A stretch of 64,000 bases of DNA from Winslowiella iniecta (GTDB lineage Bacteria > Pseudomonadota > Gammaproteobacteria > Enterobacterales > Enterobacteriaceae), in contig NZ_JRXE01000010.1 of the NCBI RefSeq assembly GCF_001267535.1, positions 19,302 through 83,301 on the forward strand, given 5' to 3'. The first letter of the stretch is position 1; each line of letters opens with the position of its first letter. This document shows, one piece after another, positions 18,785 to 27,285 of the stretch. The translations under genes were made by a program, and so were the position numbers. The notes beneath the pieces are model-generated. The model was given only the letters and a program-made list of their open reading frames with translations, had not been told where the DNA came from and ran no database searches.

Positions 18785-20085
18785 CAGACAGGAATAATGC
18801 CAAGAACGACAGCGGCCAACAGAGCACAGACACTCATGATCCAGATTTTCACCATGGAGTGACGAATATGCTCACCAACCTGAAGATTAAGTAGCCCTAA
18901 TCCCAGATGCGTTGCCGGTATAACCGGACTGAGCAGCAAGCCTATTTGTTCGGTAATGAGCATAGCGATGGTGACGTGCAGTGGGGAAACGTCAAAGCTT
19001 TGCCCAAGGCCTACGGCGAGAGGAAGAAGTGCAAAATAGAAGGCATCGGAACCAATCAAAATAACAATCGGTACACTGAAGGCAGCCAGAATAATATAAA
19101 GGTAAGGTCCTAAACTGGAAGGAAGAACCGCAGCGAGTTCATTCACTAATACTTCAATAATGCCAGTATTTTGCAATATGCCAACAAATACGCCAATGGT
19201 TAAGAAGATCACGATGACAGGGAAGATGGTTAACGCATAATCTTTAATTTTCTGTTGTGCTTTTTTGGCGTCCGGATAATTGATTATGACTGCCAGCGAG
19301 AATGCGATCATAAACAGGAAGTTACCCGCGACTAATCCAGAAACCAGAATAACAATGGTTGCAATCACCAGCACAAAGTTGACGCGTAACAGCCATGGAT
19401 TATGGTCACCTCTGCTGGTAAGCATCTCTTCACGCATCACCAGGAAAGCTTCTTTACTAATGCCAGAACCCTTTTTATTTTCTACTCTGGCCATGTACCA
19501 GCAGAGAATAACGCCGAGTACAAACAGCACAACCTGCAAAGGAATGAGTTTGTAATAGACGTCAAGAATATCGAGATGTGTCACCGCAATGGCTCGGTTG
19601 AGTGAACCTCCCCATGGGGTAATACCCGTTACGCCGACTCCAACGGTAACCAGCATCAGCAACGTTTTACGGCTGATGTTCATCTTTTCATAAAGGGGTA
19701 ACAATGCCGGGACGGTTACCAGCAGGGTTGCATACGCATTGCCATCGAGGCTACAGACTGAGGCTATGACCAATGTCGCAAGCAGAACAGAAAAAGTCGA
19801 TTGTGTGACGAAACGCAGGATGAAACGCACAATAACGTCAAACACACCGGCTTCTTTCATCAGGGTAAAGAACATGGCGCTGAACGCGACCAGCGTAGCG
19901 GTGCCAACTACCGATTTCAGGCCTGAAGCGACATATTCGCCCAGCTCTTTAAAGCCAAATCCACAGACTAAAGCGGCTACCGTAGGTAAGATAATAAACA
20001 GCACACTGGGAGGAAACTTATTTTTCAATAAGCACCATGTCAGAATAACAAACATGACAATCCCGGTGATAAGCATCAAAGACAT
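18784..20085 (-). CDS. CitMHS-family carboxylate transporter
   Basis: The 433-residue protein has about twelve hydrophobic helices and the family marks CSLDGNAYATLLVTVPALLPLY and GVTGITPWGGSLNRA in its first half, with the pseudo-repeat SDAFYFALLPLAVGLGQ in its second. CitMHS members import citrate-metal complexes or other organic acids. Here, downstream of otnK and otnC, a sugar acid such as a tetronate is the likelier substrate. A second paralogue is at 33148. Confidence 0.82.
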   Translation of the reverse strand: MSLMLITGIVMFVILTWCLLKNKFPPSVLFIILPTVAALVCGFGFKELGEYVASGLKSVVGTATLVAFSAMFFTLMKEAGVFDVIVRFILRFVTQSTFSVLLATLVIASVCSLDGNAYATLLVTVPALLPLYEKMNISRKTLLMLVTVGVGVTGITPWGGSLNRAIAVTHLDILDVYYKLIPLQVVLFVLGVILCWYMARVENKKGSGISKEAFLVMREEMLTSRGDHNPWLLRVNFVLVIATIVILVSGLVAGNFLFMIAFSLAVIINYPDAKKAQQKIKDYALTIFPVIVIFLTIGVFVGILQNTGIIEVLVNELAAVLPSSLGPYLYIILAAFSVPIVILIGSDAFYFALLPLAVGLGQSFDVSPLHVTIAMLITEQIGLLLSPVIPATHLGLGLLNLQVGEHIRHSMVKIWIMSVCALLAAVVLGIIPV

Positions 20086-20167
20086 GACTTATCCTTATAA
20101 TTTTCAGAATAGAAGATGTAAGAAAACGCTGCGCAGATAAATCTGCACAGCTGTACCATGGCAATAT

Positions 20168-20806
20168 TTATTTCATATTGAAAAGCGTATTGAGCTCATC
20201 GATATTTTCATTAGTTAATGTTTTCATGCCATAGGGTTTGAGTACGAAATAAAGTTTTGCGGTTTCCTCTAACTCTTCTGCGTTAAAGACCGCTTCACGG
20301 ATATTTTTACCCGAAATTATTGGACCATGGTTGGCAAGAAGAATTGAGTTATGTTCCTTAGACAGCCTTTCAACATGCACAGCAATTTCAGGCGAGCCCG
20401 GGCGAATATAAGGCACCACCGGCAGTTTACCCACTCGCATCACGTAGTAAGGCGTTATGGCCGGCAGTGCATTTTCATAATCAAGATCGGGCAAGCAGGA
20501 TAATGCTGTCAGCCAGGGGGAGTGCAAATGTACGATGCCACCACAAGCAGGACGCTGACGATACATTGCCAGATGCATCAGCACCTCTTTAGACGCCTTG
20601 TGACCCGAAACCAGCTCACCGGTCATCGTGACTTTACTCAATTCATCAGCATCCAGGTCGCCAAAACTGGAGTTCGTCGGCGTGGCGAGGATATGACCAT
20701 CAGGCAGTTTCAGGCTGATATTTCCAGCACCACCGCTGCTGTAACCACGTTCGAACAGGGAGCGTGCGTAGCGCACTAAATCCTGACGATATTGGACTTC
20801 GCTCAT
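20168..20806 (-). CDS. otnC: OtnC, 3-oxo-tetronate 4-phosphate decarboxylase (class II aldolase fold)
   Basis: The 212-residue protein matches the OtnC/YgbL type: YSSGGAGNISLKLPDG near residue 22, the zinc-site histidines in GGIVHLHSPWLTAL, the ITPYYVMRVGKLPVVPY block and ILLANHGPI. OtnC decarboxylates 3-oxo-tetronate 4-phosphate to dihydroxyacetone phosphate. Its start overlaps the otnK end by 4 bases, so the kinase and decarboxylase are translationally coupled. Confidence 0.9.
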   Translation of the reverse strand: MSEVQYRQDLVRYARSLFERGYSSGGAGNISLKLPDGHILATPTNSSFGDLDADELSKVTMTGELVSGHKASKEVLMHLAMYRQRPACGGIVHLHSPWLTALSCLPDLDYENALPAITPYYVMRVGKLPVVPYIRPGSPEIAVHVERLSKEHNSILLANHGPIISGKNIREAVFNAEELEETAKLYFVLKPYGMKTLTNENIDELNTLFNMK

Positions 20807-22059
20807 TTCACACTCTCCTGCGCTTTTAAGAAGAATTCCCTGTTACCAAAGTTGCCTGACTTGAGGATTACCCACTTTTCTTCATCCAATACCTGTGTCC
20901 ACGGCACACCAGGCGCGACAGCATCGCCGATCACCATGCCTTTAATATTGAGCCCCTGTGATACCGCACCCGACGTTTCACCGCCAGCCACGATAAATTT
21001 GTTGAAACCTTCCTTACTTAAATTGTGGGCAAGCGTGGCGAAGAAGCTTTCGATCTTCTCACTGACAAATTCCGCACCGTAATTCTTCTGAATAATTTCG
21101 ATAATCTGAGGCGGTTGCGTGGCATAGACCATGGGAGCCAACGCGTCATTCGTATGGGTAACCACCCAGCCCGTCACCGTCTGCAGGTACGTTGGTTCGT
21201 GAAGGATTTTTTCCACATCCAGTGCCAGTGAGGAGGCGCGCTGCTGATAAAAGTTCACCTGCTGATTAGTCATGGAAGAGCAACTACCTGACAGGACAAT
21301 GCTTGCACCTTCTTTGCTGATAGCAAACGCAGGCTTATCAGCGGATTTATGCATCGTATCCAGTGCCGCAATGGCATAACCAATACCTGCGGCGCCGGTG
21401 ATGAGGGCATAATCTGCGGTTTCACGCGCAACGGTTAACAGATCATTGTTATCCAGTACGTCACAGATAACATATTTGATCTTTTCCTCTGCCAGTTTGG
21501 CTAAGGCATCAGGAATGTCTTCTACATGATTTTTAATGGTGTCGAGATCGATGACTTCGCAGCGGCCGGTGGATTGCGCCTCCATCAATTTTTTCAGTGA
21601 AGACTCTTTCATCGGCGTGACTGGATGATGCTCCATCCCGCTTTGATTCAGTAACTGGCCTTTTACAAACAGATGACCCTGCAAAATGGTACGTCCATTG
21701 TCGGGCACTGCCGGGCAAATCAAAGTGACAGGCGCACCCAGATTCTCCATCAGGGCATCGGTAACCGGACCAATATTGCCCTCCTTCGTTGAGTCAAAGG
21801 TTGAGCAATATTTGAATAGCTGACGCTTACAGCCCTGTGACTTGAGCCAGTTTGATGCAGACAATGACTGTTCCACCGCCGCCTTGGTCAGAATCGAACG
21901 GCTTTTAAGGGCGATAACCACCGCATCGATGCCTTCCTGATCAAAAGCCTCAGCAGGAACGCCATTGAACAGCACCACTTTCCAGCCAGCATTCACCATG
22001 AAACTTGCAATGTCGGTGGCACCCGTAAAGTCATCCGCGATGACGCCCAACTTAATCAT
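20803..22059 (-). CDS. otnK: OtnK, 3-oxo-tetronate 4-kinase
   Basis: From the ATG at 22059 (GAGGAA before it) the protein has 418 residues and begins MIKLGVIADDFTGATDIASF, the ATP-grasp-unrelated DUF1537/OtnK kinase signature. YCSTFDSTKEGNIGPVTDAL and the C-terminal ATP site FIVAGGETSGAVSQGL complete the family pattern. The frame is open 21 codons further upstream but without similarity. It phosphorylates 2- or 3-oxo-tetronates. One copy of the 28-bp palindrome lies 37 bases before the start. Confidence 0.9.
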   Translation of the reverse strand: MIKLGVIADDFTGATDIASFMVNAGWKVVLFNGVPAEAFDQEGIDAVVIALKSRSILTKAAVEQSLSASNWLKSQGCKRQLFKYCSTFDSTKEGNIGPVTDALMENLGAPVTLICPAVPDNGRTILQGHLFVKGQLLNQSGMEHHPVTPMKESSLKKLMEAQSTGRCEVIDLDTIKNHVEDIPDALAKLAEEKIKYVICDVLDNNDLLTVARETADYALITGAAGIGYAIAALDTMHKSADKPAFAISKEGASIVLSGSCSSMTNQQVNFYQQRASSLALDVEKILHEPTYLQTVTGWVVTHTNDALAPMVYATQPPQIIEIIQKNYGAEFVSEKIESFFATLAHNLSKEGFNKFIVAGGETSGAVSQGLNIKGMVIGDAVAPGVPWTQVLDEEKWVILKSGNFGNREFFLKAQESVK

Positions 22060-22095
22060 ATGTGTTCCTCTAAAGCGGTAACAAATTGAGCTTAT

Positions 22096-22123
22096 ATTGC
22101 TTTTATGTAAATACAAGTGCAAT
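22096..22123. promoter_or_regulatory. 28-bp palindromic operator copy 1 (otnK operon)
   Basis: ATTGCTTTT-N10-AAGTGCAAT, two deviations from the consensus arms ATTGCATTT and AAATGCAAT. It lies 37-64 bases upstream of otnK. One of five same-spaced copies in this window. Confidence 0.75.
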
Positions 22124-22329
22124 CATGCCTGGTGTTAATTTGTGTTTCAGATCACAAAATAAGGGGTTGTGGTTAACAAATGGGTGTTAGCGAAATCATT
22201 GAAGAGCCTGTTACAGCGGGTAATAATCCTTAAGCTCGCAGGGCTTCGCCATAACTTACTGAAAAGATGGAGGAATGTTGTAATGTGTTTTTTTTGTATC
22301 AGAAATGTGATCTCAATCACCTTGCCTTC

Positions 22330-22357
22330 GGTGCATTTATTGGTATAAAAATGCAAT
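22330..22357. promoter_or_regulatory. 28-bp palindromic operator copy 2 (dehydrogenase operon)
   Basis: GGTGCATTT-N10-AAATGCAAT. It ends 29 bases before the dehydrogenase start at 22387, so bound protein would overlap the promoter or early leader. Confidence 0.8.
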
Positions 22358-22386
22358 CGAAAACTGACCAACCATCTGGAGTATTT

Positions 22387-23457
22387 ATGCGTATTTTGGT
22401 TCTGCCTTGTGACGGTATCGGCCCTGAGATCACTTCTGCTGCGGTAACTGTGCTGGAGTCACTGGATAAAGCGTATAGCCTGAACTTTGAGTTCGACTAC
22501 GAAGACGTAGGTTTTAAAAGCCTGGAGTTACACGGCACTACGCTGCGCCAGGAATCACTTGACCGCGCCAAAACGTATGACGGCATTATTCTGGGTACCC
22601 AGTCCCACGCGGATTATCCAGCACCGGAAAAAGGCGGCCGTAACGTTTCTGCTGGCTTCCGTATTGGTCTGGATCTCTATGCTAACGTCCGTCCGGCGCG
22701 CACTCGTCCTTTCCTGACGTCTAATATGAAAGAAGGCAAATCCATGGATCTGGTGATCATGCGTGAAGCGACGGAAGGCTTCTATCCAGACCGCAATATG
22801 ACTCGCGGCTGGGGTGAAGTGATGCCAGGCCCGGATATGGCGCTGTCTACCCGTAAAATTACCCGTCATTGCTCTGAGCGCATTGCACGCAAAGCCTTCG
22901 AGCTGGCGATGCAGCGTCGCAAAAAAGTGACCGCAATTCATAAAGCTAACAGCTTCCATATGACTGATGGCCTGTTCCTTGAAGCCGTGCGTCACGTGGC
23001 AAAAGAGTTCCCTGAAGTTGAGCTGGACGATCTGTTAGTTGATGCGTCAACCGCACACCTGGTGCGTAACCCGGAGCGTTTCGACGTGCTGGTTGCCACA
23101 AACTTCTATGGTGACATCATCAGCGACCTGGCAAGTGAATTGTCAGGCAGCCTTGGCCTGGCAGGTTCAATTATGGCCAGTGATACCCATTGCTGCGCGC
23201 AGGCTCAGCATGGATCAGCTCCGGATATTCAGAATCAGGACAAGGCGAACCCGGTGTCGATGATTCTGTCGGTTGCCATGATGCTGCAATGGTATGCAGA
23301 GAAACACAACCAGCCAAAATTCCTGAAAGCGGCGGAAGAGATCAGCCGTGCCGTTGATGAAGTGCTGGAAAACCCAGAAACCCGCACGCCGGACCTGGGT
23401 GGCAAATGTGGTACTAAAGCCTTTGCTGACAAAGTGGCTGCTTCTATTCGCGCCTGA
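22387..23457 (+). CDS. Tartrate/isopropylmalate dehydrogenase-family enzyme
   Basis: From the ATG at 22387 (TGGAG before it) the product has 356 residues. It is a beta-decarboxylating dehydrogenase: LPCDGIGPEIT at the N terminus, VIMREATEGFYPDRNM, the Lys and Asn of TAIHKANSFHMTDGLF, and the family signature NFYGDIISDLASELSGSLGLA from residue 239, shortened here to NFYGDIISDLASELSG. Tartrate and D-malate dehydrogenases are the nearest functional types. In this cluster it probably oxidises a hydroxy acid feeding OtnK. First gene of a five-gene transcript. Confidence 0.82.
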   Translation: MRILVLPCDGIGPEITSAAVTVLESLDKAYSLNFEFDYEDVGFKSLELHGTTLRQESLDRAKTYDGIILGTQSHADYPAPEKGGRNVSAGFRIGLDLYANVRPARTRPFLTSNMKEGKSMDLVIMREATEGFYPDRNMTRGWGEVMPGPDMALSTRKITRHCSERIARKAFELAMQRRKKVTAIHKANSFHMTDGLFLEAVRHVAKEFPEVELDDLLVDASTAHLVRNPERFDVLVATNFYGDIISDLASELSGSLGLAGSIMASDTHCCAQAQHGSAPDIQNQDKANPVSMILSVAMMLQWYAEKHNQPKFLKAAEEISRAVDEVLENPETRTPDLGGKCGTKAFADKVAASIRA

Positions 23458-23473
23458 TTAAACGTCATGAGGT

Positions 23474-23490
23474 TGCCGCACTTAGCGGCA
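23474..23490 (+). other. Small hairpin between two operon genes
   Basis: TGCCGC-ACTTA-GCGGCA lies between the dehydrogenase stop and the next start. It lacks a T run and is more likely an mRNA-processing or stability element than a terminator. Confidence 0.5.
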
Positions 23491-23512
23491 GCCTGCTTTC
23501 ATGGAGCCGAAG

Positions 23513-24169
23513 ATGAATCAACGTATTGTTTTAATCCACGCGACGCCACTGGCGGTTGAGCCCATAAATAAGGCTTTTGCCGATCAGTGGCCAGAAGCTG
23601 AAATCAGTAACTTGCTGGATGATGCGTTAAGTGTGGATCGCCGTAAGGTGACGGTGTTGACCGATCGTCTGTTTCAGCGGATCGACTCACTGGTGAACTA
23701 TGCTGCCAACATTGATGCTGGTGCAGTGTTGTTTACCTGCTCTGCATTTGGTGAAGCGATTGACGCCAGCGCAGCGAAAAATACCATGCCGGTACTTAAG
23801 CCAAACGAAGCCATGTTTGAAGCGGCTTTAGCAAAGGGTAAAAATATCGTCATGCTGGCAACGTTTGCTCCCGCCGTCGCCGGGATGGAAGCGGAATTTA
23901 ATGAACTGGTACGCGAGGGTTATCGTGAGGCCACGTTAACCAGCATGCTGGTTGAAGGAGCGCGTGATGCTCTCGAGCAAGGTGATGCCGAGCGCCACAA
24001 CCAGCTCATTGTTCAGGCTGCTCGTGAACATAATGAGGCTGATGCCATCCTCCTTGCGCACTTCTCGATGGCCATTGCCTGGGAGCAGGTTCAGTCAGCA
24101 GTGAACTGTCCGGTATTGAGCAGTCCACATGCAGCCGTTTCAAAACTGAAAATAATAATGGCACATTAA
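23513..24169 (+). CDS. Asp/Glu/hydantoin racemase-family protein
   Basis: The 218-residue protein begins MNQRIVLIHATPLAVEPI. It keeps one cysteine of the family's usual pair in VLFTCSAFGEAID near residue 76, and NCPVLSSPHAAV near the C terminus holds the other, at about residue 201. The start at 23513 has GGAG eight bases before it; an in-frame ATG at 23501 is less well placed. Members racemise amino acids, hydantoins or malate-like acids. Here it probably inverts a hydroxy acid in the sugar-acid pathway, but the substrate is not readable. Confidence 0.75.
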   Translation: MNQRIVLIHATPLAVEPINKAFADQWPEAEISNLLDDALSVDRRKVTVLTDRLFQRIDSLVNYAANIDAGAVLFTCSAFGEAIDASAAKNTMPVLKPNEAMFEAALAKGKNIVMLATFAPAVAGMEAEFNELVREGYREATLTSMLVEGARDALEQGDAERHNQLIVQAAREHNEADAILLAHFSMAIAWEQVQSAVNCPVLSSPHAAVSKLKIIMAH

Positions 24170-24204
24170 TTAATTCAGTCGATTTCATTAAAAAAGGCAT
24201 CAAC

Positions 24205-25080
24205 GTGGAAAGCCGAGATATTTTGGTGGATGTGAAATATAGCCATATTTCACACTCGCCTGAGATCGTATTGCCTGAAAATAGCTGTGACTGTCATCAC
24301 CATATTTTTGACCGGCGTTATCCCTATGCAGCGGATGATACGCGTAATTTACCTGACGCGACCGTCAACGATTACAACCAGTTTAAAAAATGGTTGGGAC
24401 ACTCTCGTCATATTCTGGTGCAGCCCTCATCTTATGGAACGGATAACCGTTGTCTGACAGATGCACTACGCGCTTTTGGCACCCATGCACGTGGCGAAGC
24501 CGTGGTGAACGACGCTGTCAGTGATGCCGAACTGGATGCGCTGCAACTGGCTGGCGTTACTGGCGTTCGTTTCAATCTTGGTGCAGGGAATGCAACGACA
24601 CCTGAAATGCTGCTCCCCGTAGCGCAACGCGTGGCGGAACGTGGCTGGCATGTGCAGGTCCACGCCACTGCCGATCAGTTGTGGCAGCTGCGATCAACGC
24701 TACTTCAGGTACCGGGAAATCTGGTCATCGACCACTACTTTCGTTTACCGCAGCCTGAGCCGATGGCCCATCCAGTTTGGAAGCTGGCTTGGGAGCTGAT
24801 TGATAAGGGCCAATGCTGGGTAAAGCTCTCCGCGCTTTATCATCAGTCACAACGTGATGATGTGTCTGATATGGCTGCTCTGGTTACCGGTTTTCTTCGC
24901 GATGCGACTGAACGTGTTTTATGGGGAAGTGACTGGCCACATCCCAATTTAATAAGTGCCAATAAAAATATGCCAGATGATGCATTGATACTATCGAAAA
25001 TATACCACTGGGCGCATAACGATCAGGTTAGACACAAATTATTTGTGGAAAACCCGGCTGAACTTTACCGATTTAATTAA
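24205..25080 (+). CDS. Amidohydrolase-2 family lactonase/isomerase
   Basis: The 291-residue protein starts at a GTG preceded by AAAGG. It carries the TIM-barrel metal motif DCHHHIFDRRYPYA near residue 29 and the C-terminal WGSDWPHPN with the catalytic Asp. This pattern is shared by 2-pyrone-4,6-dicarboxylate lactonases and D-galactarolactone isomerases. Together with the other lactonase at 30898 it suggests that a sugar-acid lactone is an intermediate. The exact substrate is unknown. Confidence 0.78.
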   Translation: MESRDILVDVKYSHISHSPEIVLPENSCDCHHHIFDRRYPYAADDTRNLPDATVNDYNQFKKWLGHSRHILVQPSSYGTDNRCLTDALRAFGTHARGEAVVNDAVSDAELDALQLAGVTGVRFNLGAGNATTPEMLLPVAQRVAERGWHVQVHATADQLWQLRSTLLQVPGNLVIDHYFRLPQPEPMAHPVWKLAWELIDKGQCWVKLSALYHQSQRDDVSDMAALVTGFLRDATERVLWGSDWPHPNLISANKNMPDDALILSKIYHWAHNDQVRHKLFVENPAELYRFN

Positions 25081-25106
25081 TCGTATGCCAGACAAGGCCG
25101 AAAATT

Positions 25107-26492
25107 ATGATTACTCTGAACTCCACTGCTAAAAAGAACAGACCTACGCATTATCGTTATATGATTTTGCTGATGGTATTCCTCAGTATTGCATTAAATC
25201 ATGGTGATAGAGCAACCTTCTCAATTGCCGGTACGGATATGGTGAAATCTGCCGGGCTGGATATTGTGGCGCTCGGTTATCTGATCTCAACCTTCACCTG
25301 GGCCTATGTTCTGGGGCAATATCCGGGGGGTTGGTTACTGGATCGCTACGGCTCCAAAAAAGTGCTGGTAACCGGGGTTTTCACCTGGTCACTGTTCGTC
25401 TTTTTGGTGGGTTTCAGCACCTCTTTCGATAATATGTGGGTGACACGCGTACTGATGTTCGGCTTCATCTTTATGATGGGGTTGATTGAAGCACCAACGC
25501 TACCGGCCAACTCTCGATTCCTTGCGGCATGGTTCCCGGCGAAAGAGCGTGGTAAAGCTTCCGGATTCACTACTGCAGCACAGTATTTTGCATTAGTGGT
25601 CTTCTTACCGTTGATGGGCTGGTTCTCCTATTCGTTTGGTTGGGAGTCGGTGTTCTGGTTTATGGGCGCAGTCGGTATTCTGGTCTCGCTGTTGATGACG
25701 CGGGTACTCACCGATACGCCTAAAGTTCACCCGCTGGTTAACGATGCTGAGCTTGAATATATCCAGTCCGGCGGCGGTCTGACCAACATGAAAGCCAGCA
25801 AAAAAGGCGAGAATGTCGGCAAAGGTTATACCCGTAAATTACTGACCAGCCGACTGGCGCTGGGCGTGTACATGGGGCAGTTCTTCTTTACCGTGCTTTC
25901 CTACTTTTTCCTGACGTGGTTCCCGGTTTATCTGGTGCATGACCGTGGTATGACCATCCTCAAGGCGGGATTTATCGCATCACTGCCGGCTTTATGTGGA
26001 TGTGCCGGCGCGTTGCTGGGCGGCGTGCTATCCGATTACATGCTGGCGCGCGGTTTTAGCCTGTCAGCCGCACGTAAAACGCCGATCGTTATCGGCATGC
26101 TGTTAGCCGTGAGTATGGTTATCTGTAATTACGTCGATTCCGCATGGGTTGTGGTGGCTATCATGTCGCTGGCCTTCTTTGGCAAAGGATTTGGTGCGAT
26201 GGGGTGGTGCGTAGTGTCTGACTTCTCACCGAAAGAGGCGGTCGGCCTGAGCGGCGGATTGTTCAATATGATTGGCAATATCTCGGGAATTTTTACGCCA
26301 ATCATTATTGCCTACATCATAAAAGATACCGGTTCATTCAATGGCGCTTTGATTTTTGTCGGCGTCTGCGCTTTCCTCAATCTGTGCTGTTATCTGTTTG
26401 TGGCCGGAAAAATTCAACGTCTGAATTTTGAAACGCCGAAACAGGATCACGATGATGATTTTTCTGGAGAGCCGCATGTCAGCCACCGATAA
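25107..26492 (+). CDS. MFS anion:cation symporter, sugar-acid permease (GudP/ExuT type)
   Basis: The 461-residue protein has twelve predicted helices. Family landmarks are LNHGDRATFSIAGTDM in the first helix region, GGWLLDRYGSKKVL (motif A) and FPAKERGKASG. This resembles glucarate, galactarate and hexuronate permeases of the ACS family. It lies 26 bases after the amidohydrolase gene. The C-terminal tail is acidic (KQDHDDDFSGE), and its end overlaps the next gene by 17 bases. Confidence 0.85.
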   Translation: MITLNSTAKKNRPTHYRYMILLMVFLSIALNHGDRATFSIAGTDMVKSAGLDIVALGYLISTFTWAYVLGQYPGGWLLDRYGSKKVLVTGVFTWSLFVFLVGFSTSFDNMWVTRVLMFGFIFMMGLIEAPTLPANSRFLAAWFPAKERGKASGFTTAAQYFALVVFLPLMGWFSYSFGWESVFWFMGAVGILVSLLMTRVLTDTPKVHPLVNDAELEYIQSGGGLTNMKASKKGENVGKGYTRKLLTSRLALGVYMGQFFFTVLSYFFLTWFPVYLVHDRGMTILKAGFIASLPALCGCAGALLGGVLSDYMLARGFSLSAARKTPIVIGMLLAVSMVICNYVDSAWVVVAIMSLAFFGKGFGAMGWCVVSDFSPKEAVGLSGGLFNMIGNISGIFTPIIIAYIIKDTGSFNGALIFVGVCAFLNLCCYLFVAGKIQRLNFETPKQDHDDDFSGEPHVSHR

Positions 26493-27162
26493 CGCAATCC
26501 CACTACGCTTTGCTATCAATTTAGGTAACGCCGTATTGGCCAAAACGCTGCCCGATGGGCAGCCCGGCGGTATTACTGTCGAGATCGCCCAAAAAATTGC
26601 GGCTGAACAGGGAAGAGTCGCGCAATTTATTACGTATCCCACAGCAGGAAAAGTGGTGGATGATGCCACTCACGATCGCTGGGATGTCGCCTTTTTGGCG
26701 ATAGACCCGAAGCGTGAAGAGGTGCTGCGGTTTACCCAGTCTTATATCACCATCGAAGGCACCGTGATGGTTCGAGAGGGCAGCAACTGGCAAAGCGTGG
26801 CCGAGATGGATAAATCGGACGTGGTCATCAATGTCGGCAAAGGAGCAGCCTACGATCTGTTTCTCAGCCGCGAATTAAAACAGGCCGAACTGAATCGACT
26901 CACATCATCACAGGCCGCGATTGATGCGTTTCTCGATGGAGAAGGCGATATGGTGGCTGGGATCCGTCAACCTTTAGAACGTGCAGCCAGCAGCAATAGC
27001 GGTTTTCGCGTTCTGCCCGATAATTTCGGTCAGATTTTTCAGGCCATTTGTCTGCCGCATAAACATGACAAACTCTATAGTGAAATCAGCCACTATTTGA
27101 ATAAGTGGCAGGAAAATGGCGCTATAAGCGAGATAATTAACCGAAATCTTGCAGAGGCTTAA
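26476..27162 (+). CDS. Signal-less solute-binding-protein fold (SBP_bac_3 type)
   Basis: The 228-residue protein begins MSATDNAIPLRFAINLGNAVLAKTLP and continues with GGITVEIAQKIAAEQG, WDVAFLAIDPKREEVLRFTQSYITIEGTVMVR, the typical layout of a family 3 amino-acid binding protein. It has no signal peptide in this frame, and the start at 26476 has GGAGAG before it. No ABC permease or ATPase is nearby. It overlaps the MFS gene by 17 bases. It may be a cytoplasmic sensor or a repurposed enzyme. Confidence 0.75.
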   Translation: MSATDNAIPLRFAINLGNAVLAKTLPDGQPGGITVEIAQKIAAEQGRVAQFITYPTAGKVVDDATHDRWDVAFLAIDPKREEVLRFTQSYITIEGTVMVREGSNWQSVAEMDKSDVVINVGKGAAYDLFLSRELKQAELNRLTSSQAAIDAFLDGEGDMVAGIRQPLERAASSNSGFRVLPDNFGQIFQAICLPHKHDKLYSEISHYLNKWQENGAISEIINRNLAEA

Positions 27163-27171
27163 ACTCAATTA

Positions 27172-27194
27172 AGCGTTCTCATTTGGAGAACGCT
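27172..27194 (+). terminator. Hairpin ending the five-gene transcript
   Basis: AGCGTTCTC-ATTTG-GAGAACGCT is a perfect 9-bp stem, extended by flanking AATT on both sides with one mismatch. It starts 10 bases after the stop. There is no T run directly after, so termination may be partial and the aconitase gene could be read through. Confidence 0.65.
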
Positions 27195-27285
27195 GAATTA
27201 GTGAATGTTCAATTTTCATTCATTTGATGGCATGAGACGTTATCCAACGACGAACATAATTAGATTGCCGTAACGGAAGGTTTTT

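Noticed and set aside
27200-27222. TGAATG-N9-CATTCA as a sixth copy of the palindrome upstream of the aconitase gene
   Set aside because: Neither the arms nor the spacer match the ATTGCATTT-N10-AAATGCAAT pattern.
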